From contig NZ_JAFBBZ010000001.1 of the NCBI RefSeq assembly GCF_016907435.1, positions 1,364,001 to 1,428,000 on the forward strand: 64,000 bases of DNA, written 5' to 3'. The notes under the pieces are model-generated. The model saw only the letters and a program-made list of their open reading frames with translations. It did no database searches and was not told where the DNA came from. Source of the stretch: Nocardioides salarius (GTDB taxonomy: Bacteria > Actinomycetota > Actinomycetes > Propionibacteriales > Nocardioidaceae). The translations under genes and the position numbers were made by a program. Below are positions 1-8,458 of this stretch, piece by piece; position 1 is the stretch's first letter; each line of letters begins with the position of its first letter.

Positions 1-1
1 C

Positions 2-1015
2 TGCTCGGGCGGGCAGATGCCGTGGGGCTCGTGGATCACCTGCGAGGAGACCGTGAACGGCCCCGACGTCGAGGCCGACTTCACCGGCACCTCCAACGTG
101 CCGCTGACCCAGCCGCACGGCTACGTCTTCGAGGTGCCGGTCAGCCACCAGCCCGGCTCGGGCCAGTCGAGCCGCCGGCCCATCCGCTCGGCGGGCCGCT
201 TCGCCCACGAGGCCGTCTCCTTCGACCCCCGCCGCGGCCACCTCTACCTCACCGAGGACGACTTCGGCTTCGCCTCCGGCTTCTACCGCTACCGCCCGCC
301 GGCGCACCCGATGGAGGTCGGCGAGCTGCGCGACGGCGGGCGCCTGCAGATGCTCAAGGTCAAGGGCGTCGACAACGCCCACCTCGAGGCGCACCAGGAG
401 CAGGGTGCGACCTACGACGTGGAGTGGGTCGACATCGACGAGCCCGACGCCACCTACGACTACACCCCCGGCGAGCCGGCGCCGACCGGGCAGAGCACCG
501 CGCTGACCCACGTGGCCAGCCAGGGCTGGGCCCGGGGCGCGGCGTACTTCTCCCGGCTCGAGGGCCAGGTCCACGACCGCGGCACCGTCTACTTCACCTC
601 CACCCAGGGCGGCGGCGCGGCGATGCCCGGCACCGAGGGCCCCTCGGGCTACGGCAACGGCTCGGGCCAGGTGTGGGCCTACGACACCCGGCGCCAGCAG
701 CTGCGCTGCGTCTTCCAGTCGCCCGGCCCGATGGTGCTCGACCTGCCCGACAACATCACCACCTCCAAGCAGGGCACCCTGGTGGTGTGCGAGGACTCCA
801 GCGGTGACAACTACCTGCGCGGGCTGACCCAGCGCGGCCGGATCTGGGACATCGCCCTCAACCGGCTGCGCAGCAGCGGCGGCGACGAGCGCTTCGGTGA
901 CGAGTTCGCCGGCTCCACGTTCAGCCACGACGGGCGCACGCTCTACGTCAACATCCAGTCGAGCCGGGGCATGACGTTCGCGATTTGGGGGCCGTGGGGC
1001 CGGATCGGGGTGTAG
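2..1015 (+). CDS. PhoX/DUF839 family phosphatase-like protein, 5' partial
   Basis: The reading frame is already open at base 2, so the N-terminus (including any Tat signal) is outside the window; 337 residues remain. The segment begins CSGGQMPWGSWITCEET, the conserved 'W.TCEE' block of PhoX-type proteins, and has a later 'GRFAHEAVSFDP' and 'YLTEDDFG' block typical of the PhoX beta-propeller. Known PhoX enzymes are secreted Ca/Fe-dependent alkaline phosphatases that release phosphate from organic monoesters; activity here is inferred from family. It converges on hflX, with a shared hairpin between the two stops. Confidence 0.85.
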   Translation, partial: CSGGQMPWGSWITCEETVNGPDVEADFTGTSNVPLTQPHGYVFEVPVSHQPGSGQSSRRPIRSAGRFAHEAVSFDPRRGHLYLTEDDFGFASGFYRYRPPAHPMEVGELRDGGRLQMLKVKGVDNAHLEAHQEQGATYDVEWVDIDEPDATYDYTPGEPAPTGQSTALTHVASQGWARGAAYFSRLEGQVHDRGTVYFTSTQGGGAAMPGTEGPSGYGNGSGQVWAYDTRRQQLRCVFQSPGPMVLDLPDNITTSKQGTLVVCEDSSGDNYLRGLTQRGRIWDIALNRLRSSGGDERFGDEFAGSTFSHDGRTLYVNIQSSRGMTFAIWGPWGRIGV

Positions 1016-1024
1016 GCCGGCGCC

Positions 1025-1060
1025 GAGGGCGCCCGGGGACTAGCCCCGGGCGCTGCCCTC
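1025..1060. terminator. Bidirectional hairpin between phoX-like gene and hflX
   Basis: A strong stem with arms at 1025-1038 (GAGGGCGCCCGGGG) and 1044-1060, interrupted by a 2-base bulge, and a 5-base loop at 1039-1043 that contains the hflX stop codon (TAG on the minus strand). It sits between two convergent genes and can serve both. There is no T-tract, as usual in high-GC actinobacteria. Confidence 0.6.
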
Positions 1061-2548
1061 GACGGCGCTGGGCTGCACGGCGTACGACGCGAGCTCGCCG
1101 GCCAGCGACTCGTTGGCGCGACCGCGCACCAGCGAGCCGTCGGCGGTGTGCTCGATGCTGTCGATCTCGCCCTCCTGGTGCAGCCGGTTGACCAGGTCGC
1201 CACGGCTGTAGGGCAGCAGCACCTCGATCTCGACCGCGGGGCGCGGCAGCTCGGACTCGATCACCGCGAGCGCCTCGGCGATGCCCTCGCCGGTCCTGGC
1301 CGAGACCACGACCGAGTGCGGCTCGCGGGCCTGCAGCCGCGAGATCACCATCGGGTCGGCGGCGTCGGCCTTGTTGATCACCACGAGCTCGGGGATCTTG
1401 GCCGCGTCGACCTCGGCGAGCACCTCGCGCACCGCGCTGAGCTGGCCCTCGGGGTCGGGGTGCGAGCCGTCGACGACGTGCAGGATCAGGTCGGCGGCGG
1501 CCACCTCCTCCAGCGTCGAGCGGAACGCCTCGACGAGCTGGTGGGGCAGGTGGCGCACGAAGCCGACGGTGTCGCTCATCGTGTAGACCCGCCCGTCGGC
1601 GGTCGTCGTACGCCGCGTGGTGGGGTCGAGGGTCGCGAAGAGGGAGTCCTCGACCAGCACCCCGGCGCTGGTGAGCCGATTGAGCAGGCTGGACTTGCCG
1701 GCGTTGGTGTAGCCCGCGATCGCCACCGAGGGCACCTCGTTGCGGGCGCGGCCCGAGCGCTTGGCCTCGCGGGTGACCTTCATCTGCTTCAGGTCGGCGC
1801 GCAGCTTGGCGATCTTGGTGTTGATGCGGCGGCGGTCGGTCTCGATCTTGGTCTCACCGGGGCCACGGCCACCGATGCCGGCGCCGCCGGCGACCCGGCC
1901 ACCGGCCTGGCGCGACAGGTTGCCGCCCCAGCCGCGCAGGCGCTGCTTCATGTAGGACAGCTGGGCCAGCTCGACCTGGGCCTGGCCCTCGCGCGACTTG
2001 GCGTGCTGGGCGAAGATGTCGAGGATCAGCGCGGTCCGGTCGACGACCTTGACCTTGACCTTGTCCTCGAGGTTGCGCAGCTGGCTCGGGGCGAGCTCGC
2101 CGTCGCAGATCACGGTGTCGGCGCCGGTGGCGGCGACGATCTCGGCGAGCCCCTCGACCTTGCCGCGGCCGATGTAGGTCGCGGGGTCGGGCTTCTGGCG
2201 GCGCTGGTAGAGCGCCTCGAGCACCTCGGAGCCGGCGGTCTCGGCGAGCAGGGCGAGCTCGGCCATCGAGTTCTCGGCGTCCTGCACGCTGCCCTCGGTC
2301 CACACGCCCACCAGCACCACGCGCTCGAGGCGCAGCTGGCGGTACTCGACCTCGGTGATGTCCTCGAGCTCGGTGCGCAGGCTGGCGACGCGGCGCAGCT
2401 GGTGGCGCTCCGCGAGCTCCATCGCGCCGACCGTGGGGTCGTCCTCGGGGTCCGGTTCGTCGGCGTAGCCGGACTCGACGTCGTCGTCGTCCCACGCGTC
2501 GGTGGCCTCGAGCTCGTCGTCGAGTGAGAAGTCAGGTGCGTTCGTCAT
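1040..2548 (-). CDS. hflX: GTPase HflX, ribosome-associated
   Basis: 502 residues. HflX binds the 50S subunit and splits stalled or heat-damaged ribosomes. The N-terminal HflX domain (about residues 75-190) carries 'DPATYIGRGKVEGL', followed by a linker helix with 'GRGPGETKIETDRR' and the GTPase domain with G1 'GYTNAGKSS' near residue 278, G3 'DTVGF', G4 'NKAD' and G5 'SARTGEG'. ATG 2548 is preferred over an upstream in-frame codon at 2596 because GGAGG lies at 2554-2558 with good spacing. The acidic N-terminal tail (residues 1-40) is common in actinobacterial HflX. It diverges from the kinase gene at 2632. Confidence 0.95.
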   Translation of the reverse strand: MTNAPDFSLDDELEATDAWDDDDVESGYADEPDPEDDPTVGAMELAERHQLRRVASLRTELEDITEVEYRQLRLERVVLVGVWTEGSVQDAENSMAELALLAETAGSEVLEALYQRRQKPDPATYIGRGKVEGLAEIVAATGADTVICDGELAPSQLRNLEDKVKVKVVDRTALILDIFAQHAKSREGQAQVELAQLSYMKQRLRGWGGNLSRQAGGRVAGGAGIGGRGPGETKIETDRRRINTKIAKLRADLKQMKVTREAKRSGRARNEVPSVAIAGYTNAGKSSLLNRLTSAGVLVEDSLFATLDPTTRRTTTADGRVYTMSDTVGFVRHLPHQLVEAFRSTLEEVAAADLILHVVDGSHPDPEGQLSAVREVLAEVDAAKIPELVVINKADAADPMVISRLQAREPHSVVVSARTGEGIAEALAVIESELPRPAVEIEVLLPYSRGDLVNRLHQEGEIDSIEHTADGSLVRGRANESLAGELASYAVQPSAVEGSARG

Positions 2549-2631
2549 ATGCCTCCAGGGTATGCCGGGTTCAACGCCGGCACGAACGACTTTCATCCCA
2601 CCGGGTGGCGCAGGGGTGGCAGCATGGCGGC

Positions 2632-3252
2632 GTGGTCCGCCGACTCAGCGCCCCCGAGCCCGCCGCCCTGGCCGGGGAGGCGCGCGGACGGATGCTCGGC
2701 CTGACCGGCTCCCCCGGCGTCGGGAAGTCCACGTGGGCCGCGGCGCTGGTCGAGGCCTGGGGCGGGTCCCGGAGCGCGGTGCTGGTGCCGATGGACGGCT
2801 TCCACCTCGCCGACGTCGAGCTGCGCCGGCGCGGGCTGCTGGAGCGCAAGGGCGCGCCCGAGACCTTCGACGCCGAGGGGTACGCCGCCCTGCTGGGCCG
2901 GGTGCGCCTGCGCGAGCCGCTGGTGATGGCGCCCGCCTTCGAACGCGACCTCGAGCAGCCGCTGGCCGGGGCGCTGGCGGTGCCGGGCACGGCCGACCAG
3001 GTCGTGACCGAGGGCAACTACCTGCTGCTCGACGAGCCCCGCTGGCGCGCGGTGCGCGAGCAGCTCGACACCGTCTGGCACCTGCACGTCGCCGACGACC
3101 TGCGCCGCGAGCGGCTCGTGGCCCGCCACGTCGAGTTCGGCAAGACCCCCGACGAGGCCCGCGCCTGGGTCGCGCGCGTCGACGACGCCAACGCCGCGCT
3201 CGTCGAGGCCGCCGCGGAGCGGGCCGACCTGGTCGTCGACCTCACCCCCTGA
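2632..3252 (+). CDS. Uridine kinase/fructose kinase-like P-loop kinase
   Basis: 206 residues from GTG 2632. A Walker A loop 'GSPGVGKST' is at residues 26-34, and 'PMDGFHLAD' near residue 50 is the substrate-binding motif of the nucleoside/nucleotide kinase family (PRK09270, YggC/FrcK, related to pantothenate and uridine kinases). Homologues phosphorylate small metabolites, often sugars or nucleosides; the substrate is not determined by sequence. The same frame is open upstream to 2524 but that would overlap hflX. The stop is immediately followed by repeat units starting at 3254. Confidence 0.8.
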   Translation: MVRRLSAPEPAALAGEARGRMLGLTGSPGVGKSTWAAALVEAWGGSRSAVLVPMDGFHLADVELRRRGLLERKGAPETFDAEGYAALLGRVRLREPLVMAPAFERDLEQPLAGALAVPGTADQVVTEGNYLLLDEPRWRAVREQLDTVWHLHVADDLRRERLVARHVEFGKTPDEARAWVARVDDANAALVEAAAERADLVVDLTP

Positions 3253-3253
3253 C

Positions 3254-3378
3254 GCGAGCCGGCGCCAGTTCACCGCGAGTCGGCGCCAGTTCCTGGAATT
3301 CACGCCGGCTCGTGCGGAACTCGTGCCGGCTCGCGCGGAACTCGTGCCGGCTCGTGCGGAACTCGTGCCGGCTCGCGG
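3254..3378. repeat. Stop-proximal 21-22 bp unit array, convergent pair 1
   Basis: After the kinase stop there are two plus-oriented units starting GCGAGCCGGCGCCAGTTC (3254) and GCGAGTCGGCGCCAGTTC (3275). After the hydrolase stop on the other strand there are three 21 bp tandem units (3305-3325, 3326-3346, 3347-3367) plus a partial one. Each reads CCGGCTCG[T/C]GCGGAACTCG on the plus strand. The units face the nearer gene's transcription direction. This is the same word family as the arrays at 32273, 33562 and 57629. Confidence 0.8.
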
Positions 3379-4059
3379 TCAGGCGGTGACCCAGGACTCA
3401 CCGGCCAGCACCGAGGCGACCGGCCCGGAGACCTCGACCCCGTCGGTGCCGAGCAGGCTGGCGGCGCTGAACTGGGCGGCGTACGCGTCGAAGGAGCGGC
3501 CGTGGCGCAGCATCGCGTGCTTGCCGTCGGGGATGCGGATGAAGCCGACGCCGGTGTGGGCCGCGATGCGCCGCGCGACGGTCTCGGCGCGGCCGGCCGG
3601 GGCGATGCGGTCGCGCATGCCGTGCACGACCAGCACGCTGCGACCCGGCATCGGCACCCCGTCGGTCGGGTAGACCCACGGGTTGAGCGCCACGACCGAG
3701 CGCACCGGGTCGAGCCCGCCCGCGAGCAGGGCGGCCCGCCCGCCGAGCGAGTGCCCGACGAGGCCGACCGGGCGGTCGCCGTACCGCTCGCGCACCTGCT
3801 CGAGCGCCCAGGCGACGTCGTCGACCGGCGTGTGGTGGGTGTCCCAGCCGCGCCGGGTGTTGAGCAGGCGGTGCACCGCGAGGCGGCCACGACCGGCGCG
3901 GGCGACGGCCTTGGCGACCGGGATCATCCGCAGCACCGAGAGCTGCGTGGGGCTGACCCCGGGGCTGTCCTGGCGGTCGGCGCCGCCGTGCAGCACGAGC
4001 ACGACCGCGCTCGGGTCGGCGGGGGTGACGGTGTCGATCAGACGGGGGGCGAGGTCCAC
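3379..4059 (-). CDS. Alpha/beta hydrolase
   Basis: 226 residues. 'LVLHGGADRQ' (oxyanion region) is followed by the nucleophile elbow 'GHSLGG', a 'VVHGMRDRIAP' acid strand and 'DGKHAMLRH' containing the putative catalytic His, so the Ser-Asp-His triad is complete. It has no signal peptide. The start is taken at GTG 4059; the open frame runs on to GTG 4122, but that extension would translate straight through the 13 bp terminator hairpin at 4081-4124. The substrate is unknown; it is probably a small cytoplasmic ester or lipase-like hydrolase. Confidence 0.75.
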   Translation of the reverse strand: MDLAPRLIDTVTPADPSAVVLVLHGGADRQDSPGVSPTQLSVLRMIPVAKAVARAGRGRLAVHRLLNTRRGWDTHHTPVDDVAWALEQVRERYGDRPVGLVGHSLGGRAALLAGGLDPVRSVVALNPWVYPTDGVPMPGRSVLVVHGMRDRIAPAGRAETVARRIAAHTGVGFIRIPDGKHAMLRHGRSFDAYAAQFSAASLLGTDGVEVSGPVASVLAGESWVTA

Positions 4060-4080
4060 GCGTCGAGTGTTGCAAATGGG

Positions 4081-4124
4081 TCGTGCCCCTGGGGGTGACC
4101 CGCAGGCCACGCCCAGGGGCACGA
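4081..4124 (-). terminator. Terminator hairpin after the SDR gene
   Basis: A perfect 13 bp stem: TCGTGCCCCTGGG at 4081-4093 pairs with 4112-4124, with an 18-base loop. It starts 9 bases after the stop of the SDR gene at 4133. Confidence 0.7.
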
Positions 4125-4132
4125 GACGACTT

Positions 4133-4909
4133 CTACTTGGGGGGCATCCGGATGCCGCCGTCGACGCGGATGACCTCGGCGTTCATGTAGGAGTTGGTGA
4201 TCGTCTCGACCACCATCGAGGCCAGCTCGTCGGGGTTGCCGAGCCGCTTGGGGAACAGCACGCTCTCGCCCAGCTTGGCCTTGAACGCCTCCGCCTGCTC
4301 GCCCTCCCCGTAGATCGGGGTGTCGATCAGGCCCGGCGCGATGGTGTTGAGCCGGATGCCGGCGGCCGACAGGTCGCGCGCGACCGGCAGCGTCATGCCC
4401 ACGACGCCGCCCTTGGAGGAGGAGTACGCCGCCTGGCCGATCTGGCCGTCGAAGGCCGCGACCGAGGTCAGGTTGGCGATCGCGCCGCGGCAGCCGTCGG
4501 CGTCGGGCTCGTTGCGGCTCATCGCGGTGGCCGCGAGGCGGGTCACGTCGAAGGTGCCGATCAGGTTGATCGCGATCACCTTCGTGTACGCCGCCAGGTC
4601 GTGCGCCGAGTCGAAGTCGCCGTCGCGCCCGATGGTGCGCTGGGCCCAGCCGATGCCGGCCGAGTTCACGACCGCGCGCAGCGGCGCGATCTCGGCGGCA
4701 GCCTCGACTGCGGCCTTGATCTGGTCGGTGTTCGTCACGTCGACCTGGGCGAAGACGCCGCCGATCTCGGCGGCCAGGGCCTCACCCTTCTCGGCCTGCA
4801 GGTCGGCGATGACCACGGTCGCGCCCTTGGCGGCGAGCTGGCGGGCAGCGGCGGCGCCGATGCCCGACGCGCCGCCGGTGACGATGGCAGATGCTCCGGA
4901 GATGTCCAT
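4133..4909 (-). CDS. Short-chain dehydrogenase, HSD10/3-hydroxyacyl-CoA dehydrogenase type
   Basis: 258 residues starting MDISGAS. A Rossmann fold with NAD-binding 'TGGASGIG' near the N-terminus, 'NSAGIG' in the middle, catalytic Ser in 'NLTSVAAFDGQIGQ' and 'YSSSK', and 'IAPGLIDTPIYGE'. This pattern, with the long insert before the catalytic Tyr, matches type-2 3-hydroxyacyl-CoA dehydrogenases, which oxidise 3-hydroxyacyl-CoA (and sometimes steroids) with NAD+ in beta-oxidation. ATG 4909 is preferred over TTG 4918. The substrate is inferred. Confidence 0.82.
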   Translation of the reverse strand: MDISGASAIVTGGASGIGAAAARQLAAKGATVVIADLQAEKGEALAAEIGGVFAQVDVTNTDQIKAAVEAAAEIAPLRAVVNSAGIGWAQRTIGRDGDFDSAHDLAAYTKVIAINLIGTFDVTRLAATAMSRNEPDADGCRGAIANLTSVAAFDGQIGQAAYSSSKGGVVGMTLPVARDLSAAGIRLNTIAPGLIDTPIYGEGEQAEAFKAKLGESVLFPKRLGNPDELASMVVETITNSYMNAEVIRVDGGIRMPPK

Positions 4910-4949
4910 GGCGCGCAACCTATCGTCCGGCCCGACCGCCTCGCGCGGG

Positions 4950-5012
4950 AGTGACTGGTCGGTGGTGCACCACTGACCGGTCGATGGTGCAGAAGTGACT
5001 GCTCGGCCCGCG
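4950..5012. repeat. Locus-private word repeats between SDR and dapF
   Basis: The 105-base gap holds AGTGACTG at both ends and two similar copies of GACYGGTCGRTGGTGCA, separated by the palindromic word GTGGTGCACCAC. No gene or clear promoter is visible besides these words. Confidence 0.5.
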
Positions 5013-5014
5013 GG

Positions 5015-5869
5015 CTACAGGTCGGTGGTGCCGCGGGCCACGACCACCGCGGGGCCGGTCATCAGCACGTGGCCGGCCTCGTCGAGGGCGATGGTGAGGG
5101 TGCCGCCCGGCAGGTCCACCCGGTACGCGCCCGCTGCGGCGTCCAGCGCGCCGTCGGCCTCGGCCGCGGCCACCATCACCGCGCAGGCGCCGGTGCCGCA
5201 GGAGGACGTCTCGCCCGAGCCGCGCTCGTGCACCCGCATCGCGACGTGCCGCGGGCCGCGGCGCACCACGAACTCGACGTTGACCCCGTCGGGGTAGACC
5301 CCGGCGTCGTGGCCGGGCGCCTCGAGCAGCGACCCGGCGTCGTCGAGGGAGTCGACGAAGGCGACGGCGTGCGGGTTGCCCATGTCGACGTGGCGCGCGG
5401 GCCAGGCCCGCTCCCCCACCGCCACCTCGGTGCGACCGACCAGGCGGGGCGCGCCCATGTCGACGGTGAGGCCGTCCTCCGGGGCGCCGCCGGCGGGGGT
5501 GACGACCTTGACGCCGTCACGGGTGCCGACCGGGATCGGCGTACCGGCCTCGACCAGGCCCTCCTGCAGCAGGTGCAGGGCGAAGACGCGCACGCCGTTG
5601 CCGCACATCTCCGAGACCGACCCGTCGGCGTTGCGGTAGTCCATGAACCACTCGGCACCCTCGGCGAGCGCGGCCGCGTCGGGGTCGGTGGCGGCCAGCG
5701 CGGTGGTGCGCACCACGCGCAGCACCCCGTCGCCGCCGATGCCGGCGCGGCGGTCGCACAGGGCGCGCACCCGCTCCACGTCGAGGGCGCCGTGCACGGA
5801 GCCGTCGTGGTCGGGCAGCAGCACGAAGTCGTTGCGGGTGCCGTGGCCCTTGAGGAAGGGGTAGGTCAT
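5015..5869 (-). CDS. dapF: Diaminopimelate epimerase
   Basis: 284 residues, the usual length. It converts LL- to meso-diaminopimelate for lysine and peptidoglycan synthesis. Both catalytic cysteines are present: 'ADGSVSEMCGNGVR' in the first half and 'ETSSCGTGACAVM' in the second. The N-terminal 'KGHGTRNDFVLL' is also typical. The start ATG 5869 overlaps the stop of the upstream flavoprotein gene (ATGA), so the two are probably translationally coupled. dapF lies in the hflX-dapF-miaA-miaB neighbourhood seen across actinobacteria. Confidence 0.96.
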   Translation of the reverse strand: MTYPFLKGHGTRNDFVLLPDHDGSVHGALDVERVRALCDRRAGIGGDGVLRVVRTTALAATDPDAAALAEGAEWFMDYRNADGSVSEMCGNGVRVFALHLLQEGLVEAGTPIPVGTRDGVKVVTPAGGAPEDGLTVDMGAPRLVGRTEVAVGERAWPARHVDMGNPHAVAFVDSLDDAGSLLEAPGHDAGVYPDGVNVEFVVRRGPRHVAMRVHERGSGETSSCGTGACAVMVAAAEADGALDAAAGAYRVDLPGGTLTIALDEAGHVLMTGPAVVVARGTTDL

Positions 5870-6516
5870 CGGTAGAGCCCTTCGGCGTAGCCGGGTCCGT
5901 AGTACTCGTCGAGCTCGGCCACGCTGCGCCCGCTCGGCTCCACCTCGGCGGCCACCACGGCACGCCGGGGCACCCGCGCCTCGGGGTCCCAGCTCTCCGC
6001 CTCCCAGAGCCGCGAGCGCAGGAACGCCTTGGAGCAGTGGAAGAAGACCTCCTCGACGTCGACGACGAGCGCCAGGAGCGGCCGGTGCCCGCGCACCACC
6101 AGCTCGTCGAGGAAGGCGGCCTCGCGCACCAGCCGCGCCCGTCCGTTGACCCGCAGCGTGTCGCCGCGCCCGGGGATCACGAACTCGATCCCGACGTGGG
6201 GGTTGGCCAGCACGTTGCGGTAGCCGTCGGCCCGCCGGTTGCCGGGGCGCTCGGCGATCGCGATCGTCGTCTCGTCGAGCACGTGCACCAGGCTCCCGGC
6301 CGGGTCGCCCTTGGGCGAGACGTCGCAGCGGCCCTCCGCGTCGGCGGTGGCCAGCACGCAGAACGGCGAGGCGGCCAGCCAGTCGCGGTCGACGTCGAGC
6401 AGCGCGTGCCGCACCTTGTCGCGGGCCCGCTGCGCCGGCTCGCCCAGCAGCTCGACGAGCTCGTCGACGTCGGCGACCTCGCGCCAGGCGCTGCGGTCGA
6501 GGGGTGCGCTGCTCAC
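5866..6516 (-). CDS. FMN-dependent PPOX-type flavoprotein, MSMEG_1061 family
   Basis: 216 residues. The pyridoxamine 5'-phosphate oxidase-like split barrel shows 'FCVLATADAEGRCDVSPKGDPAG' and 'IAERPGNRRADGYRNVLANPHVGIEFVIPGRGDTLRVNGRA', typical of MSMEG_1061-family flavoproteins. It probably binds FMN as a dimer and reduces or oxidises a small molecule, but no substrate can be read from the sequence. It shares an ATGA overlap with dapF downstream. Confidence 0.82.
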   Translation of the reverse strand: MSSAPLDRSAWREVADVDELVELLGEPAQRARDKVRHALLDVDRDWLAASPFCVLATADAEGRCDVSPKGDPAGSLVHVLDETTIAIAERPGNRRADGYRNVLANPHVGIEFVIPGRGDTLRVNGRARLVREAAFLDELVVRGHRPLLALVVDVEEVFFHCSKAFLRSRLWEAESWDPEARVPRRAVVAAEVEPSGRSVAELDEYYGPGYAEGLYR

Positions 6517-6539
6517 GGCGCCACGGTACGCCGCCGCGC

Positions 6540-8369
6540 TCAGGGCCGGGGCTCGAGCACCCGCGCGTCACCCCCGCCCCGCCGCCGCGGCTCGGCCACG
6601 GCCGTCAGCAGCCGCCCGGGCCCGAAGCCGATCGCGGTCGCGGCCCCGATCTCGGCGGCACTGGTGAACGCGTCGCCGGCCGGGCGCAGCTCGTGGCCCA
6701 GGGCGCGCAGCCCCTCGCCGTACGCGTCGATGAACGCGGGCTCGGCGGTGACCGCGGCGGTGTTGCGCTGCGAGCCGCGCGGGTCGGCGACCGCGGCCGG
6801 CAGGTCGAGCCCGCGGTCGAGGTGGTCGACGAGCAGCTGCAGCACCGTGGTGATGATCGTCGAGCCGCCGGGCGAGCCCAGCGCGAGCACGGGCGTGCCG
6901 TCGGGCTCGGTGACGATGGTCGGCGACATCGAGCTGCGCGGGCGCTTGCCCGGCTCGATGCGGTTGGGGTCGCCGACGTCGTAGGTGAGGCTGAAGTCGG
7001 TCAGCTCGTTGTTGAGCAGGAACCCGCGCCCGGGCACCACGATGCCCGACCCGCCGGTCTGCTCGATGGTCAGCGTGTAGGACACGACGTCGCCCCAGCG
7101 GTCGGCCACGGTCAGGTGGGTGGTCTCGACGTTCTCGGTGTCCTGGGCCGTGGCGCCCCGCGGGCGGGGGCCCTCGTCGCAGGCCCCGTCGGCCTCGTCG
7201 ACGTCGCCGGCGGCGACCGGCTTGGTGGCGGCCTCCGCGGGGTCGACCAGGCAGGCGCGCTCGGCGGCGTACGTCGCGGAGAGCAGCTGCTCGTCGGGCA
7301 CGTCGACGAACGCGCGGTCGCCCAGGTACGCCGCCCGGTCGGCGAAGGCGAGCGCGCTCGCCTCGAGCAGGTGGTGCAGCACCTGGGTCTCGCTCATCGC
7401 GTCGAGGTCGAAGGTGTCGAGGATCTGCAGGGTCTCGCCCACGGTGCTGCCGCCGCTGGAGGAGCCGCCCATCCCGTGCACCCGCAGGCCGCGGTAGTCG
7501 GCGGTGACCGGGTCGGGCTGCAGGGTGCGGTAGCGGCGCAGGTCGCGCGGGCGCATGTGGCCGGCCGGCACCGGCAGGTCGGTGTCGCGCACCACCGGTG
7601 GCTTGCGGGTGGTCCTGGCGATCCGGGCCGCGAGCCGGCCGCGGTAGAACGGGCCGGTGCCCTTGCGCCCGACCAGCTCGTAGAGGCGTGCCAGGTCGGG
7701 GTTCTCGAAGACGCTGCCGACCGCGGGCGGCTCCCCGCCGGGCAGGAAGAGCCGTCGCGAGCTGCGGAAGGCCGCGAACCGCTCGGCGTTGTCGGTCGTC
7801 TGGTCGTGGAAGGTCTGGTCGACCACGAACCCGCGGCGCGCGAGCGTGGCGGCCGGCGCCAGCGAGCGGCGCAGCGAGCGGGTGCCCCACTCGCGCAGCG
7901 CCGTCTCCCAGGTGGCCAGGGTGCCGGGCACGCCGACCGACACGCCGCTGGTGACCAGCTCGGGGGTGAACGGGTAGGGCTCGCCGGTCTCGGGGTCGAT
8001 GAACGCGTCGCGCGGCATCGCCGCGGGCGCGGTCTCGCGGCCGTCGATGGTCGAGACCTCGCCGGTGCGGCCGTCGAGGTGCACCAGGTAGCCGCCACCG
8101 CCGACCCCCGCGGAGTAGGGCTCGGTCACCCCGAGCGCGGCGGCGGTGGCGACGGCGACGTCGACCGCGTTGCCGCCCCGGCGCAGCACGCGCAGGCCGA
8201 TGCGGGTGGCCTCGGGGTCGACCGAGGTCACGGCGCCGCCGGTGCCGACGGCGGTGGGGTTCTTGTCGGGCGGGCGGGGCTCGCCGGCGCCCGCGGGGGC
8301 GGCAGCGGCGAGCAGCGAGAGAGGGAGCAGGGTGGCGGTCGTGGCCGCGAGCAGGCGGGTGGGGCGCAT
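6540..8369 (-). CDS. ggt: Secreted gamma-glutamyltransferase
   Basis: 609 residues with an N-terminal signal sequence (RLLAATTATLLPLSLLAAAA, then 'PAGAGEPR'). It cleaves or transfers the gamma-glutamyl group of glutathione-like peptides in the envelope or outside. The precursor self-cleaves before the catalytic Thr, here the first Thr of 'TTHLTVADRWGD' near residue 414. 'AVATAAALGVTEPYSAGVGGGGY' and 'GSPGGSTIITTVLQ' are the large- and small-subunit signatures. ATG 8369 is chosen because it has GGAGGA upstream and precedes the signal peptide; the frame runs open well beyond it. Confidence 0.92.
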   Translation of the reverse strand: MRPTRLLAATTATLLPLSLLAAAAPAGAGEPRPPDKNPTAVGTGGAVTSVDPEATRIGLRVLRRGGNAVDVAVATAAALGVTEPYSAGVGGGGYLVHLDGRTGEVSTIDGRETAPAAMPRDAFIDPETGEPYPFTPELVTSGVSVGVPGTLATWETALREWGTRSLRRSLAPAATLARRGFVVDQTFHDQTTDNAERFAAFRSSRRLFLPGGEPPAVGSVFENPDLARLYELVGRKGTGPFYRGRLAARIARTTRKPPVVRDTDLPVPAGHMRPRDLRRYRTLQPDPVTADYRGLRVHGMGGSSSGGSTVGETLQILDTFDLDAMSETQVLHHLLEASALAFADRAAYLGDRAFVDVPDEQLLSATYAAERACLVDPAEAATKPVAAGDVDEADGACDEGPRPRGATAQDTENVETTHLTVADRWGDVVSYTLTIEQTGGSGIVVPGRGFLLNNELTDFSLTYDVGDPNRIEPGKRPRSSMSPTIVTEPDGTPVLALGSPGGSTIITTVLQLLVDHLDRGLDLPAAVADPRGSQRNTAAVTAEPAFIDAYGEGLRALGHELRPAGDAFTSAAEIGAATAIGFGPGRLLTAVAEPRRRGGGDARVLEPRP

Positions 8370-8458
8370 CGTTCCTCCGAGCAGGACGAGGGGGGCTTCC
8401 ACGGTGCGCCCCTCCCCGGCCGGCGTCAATGCCCGCCAGGGGTGCGGTGCGGGCGCCC

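Noticed and set aside
1148..2527. Long open frames antisense to hflX and to many other genes
   Set aside because: High GC content opens antisense and third frames; these have no conserved motifs and run Arg/Ala/Gly-rich.
3305..3378. A CRISPR array
   Set aside because: The 21 bp units are directly joined, with no spacers and no cas genes.
4060..4122. A longer N-terminus for the alpha/beta hydrolase, from GTG 4122
   Set aside because: It would encode the 13 bp terminator hairpin of the upstream SDR gene.
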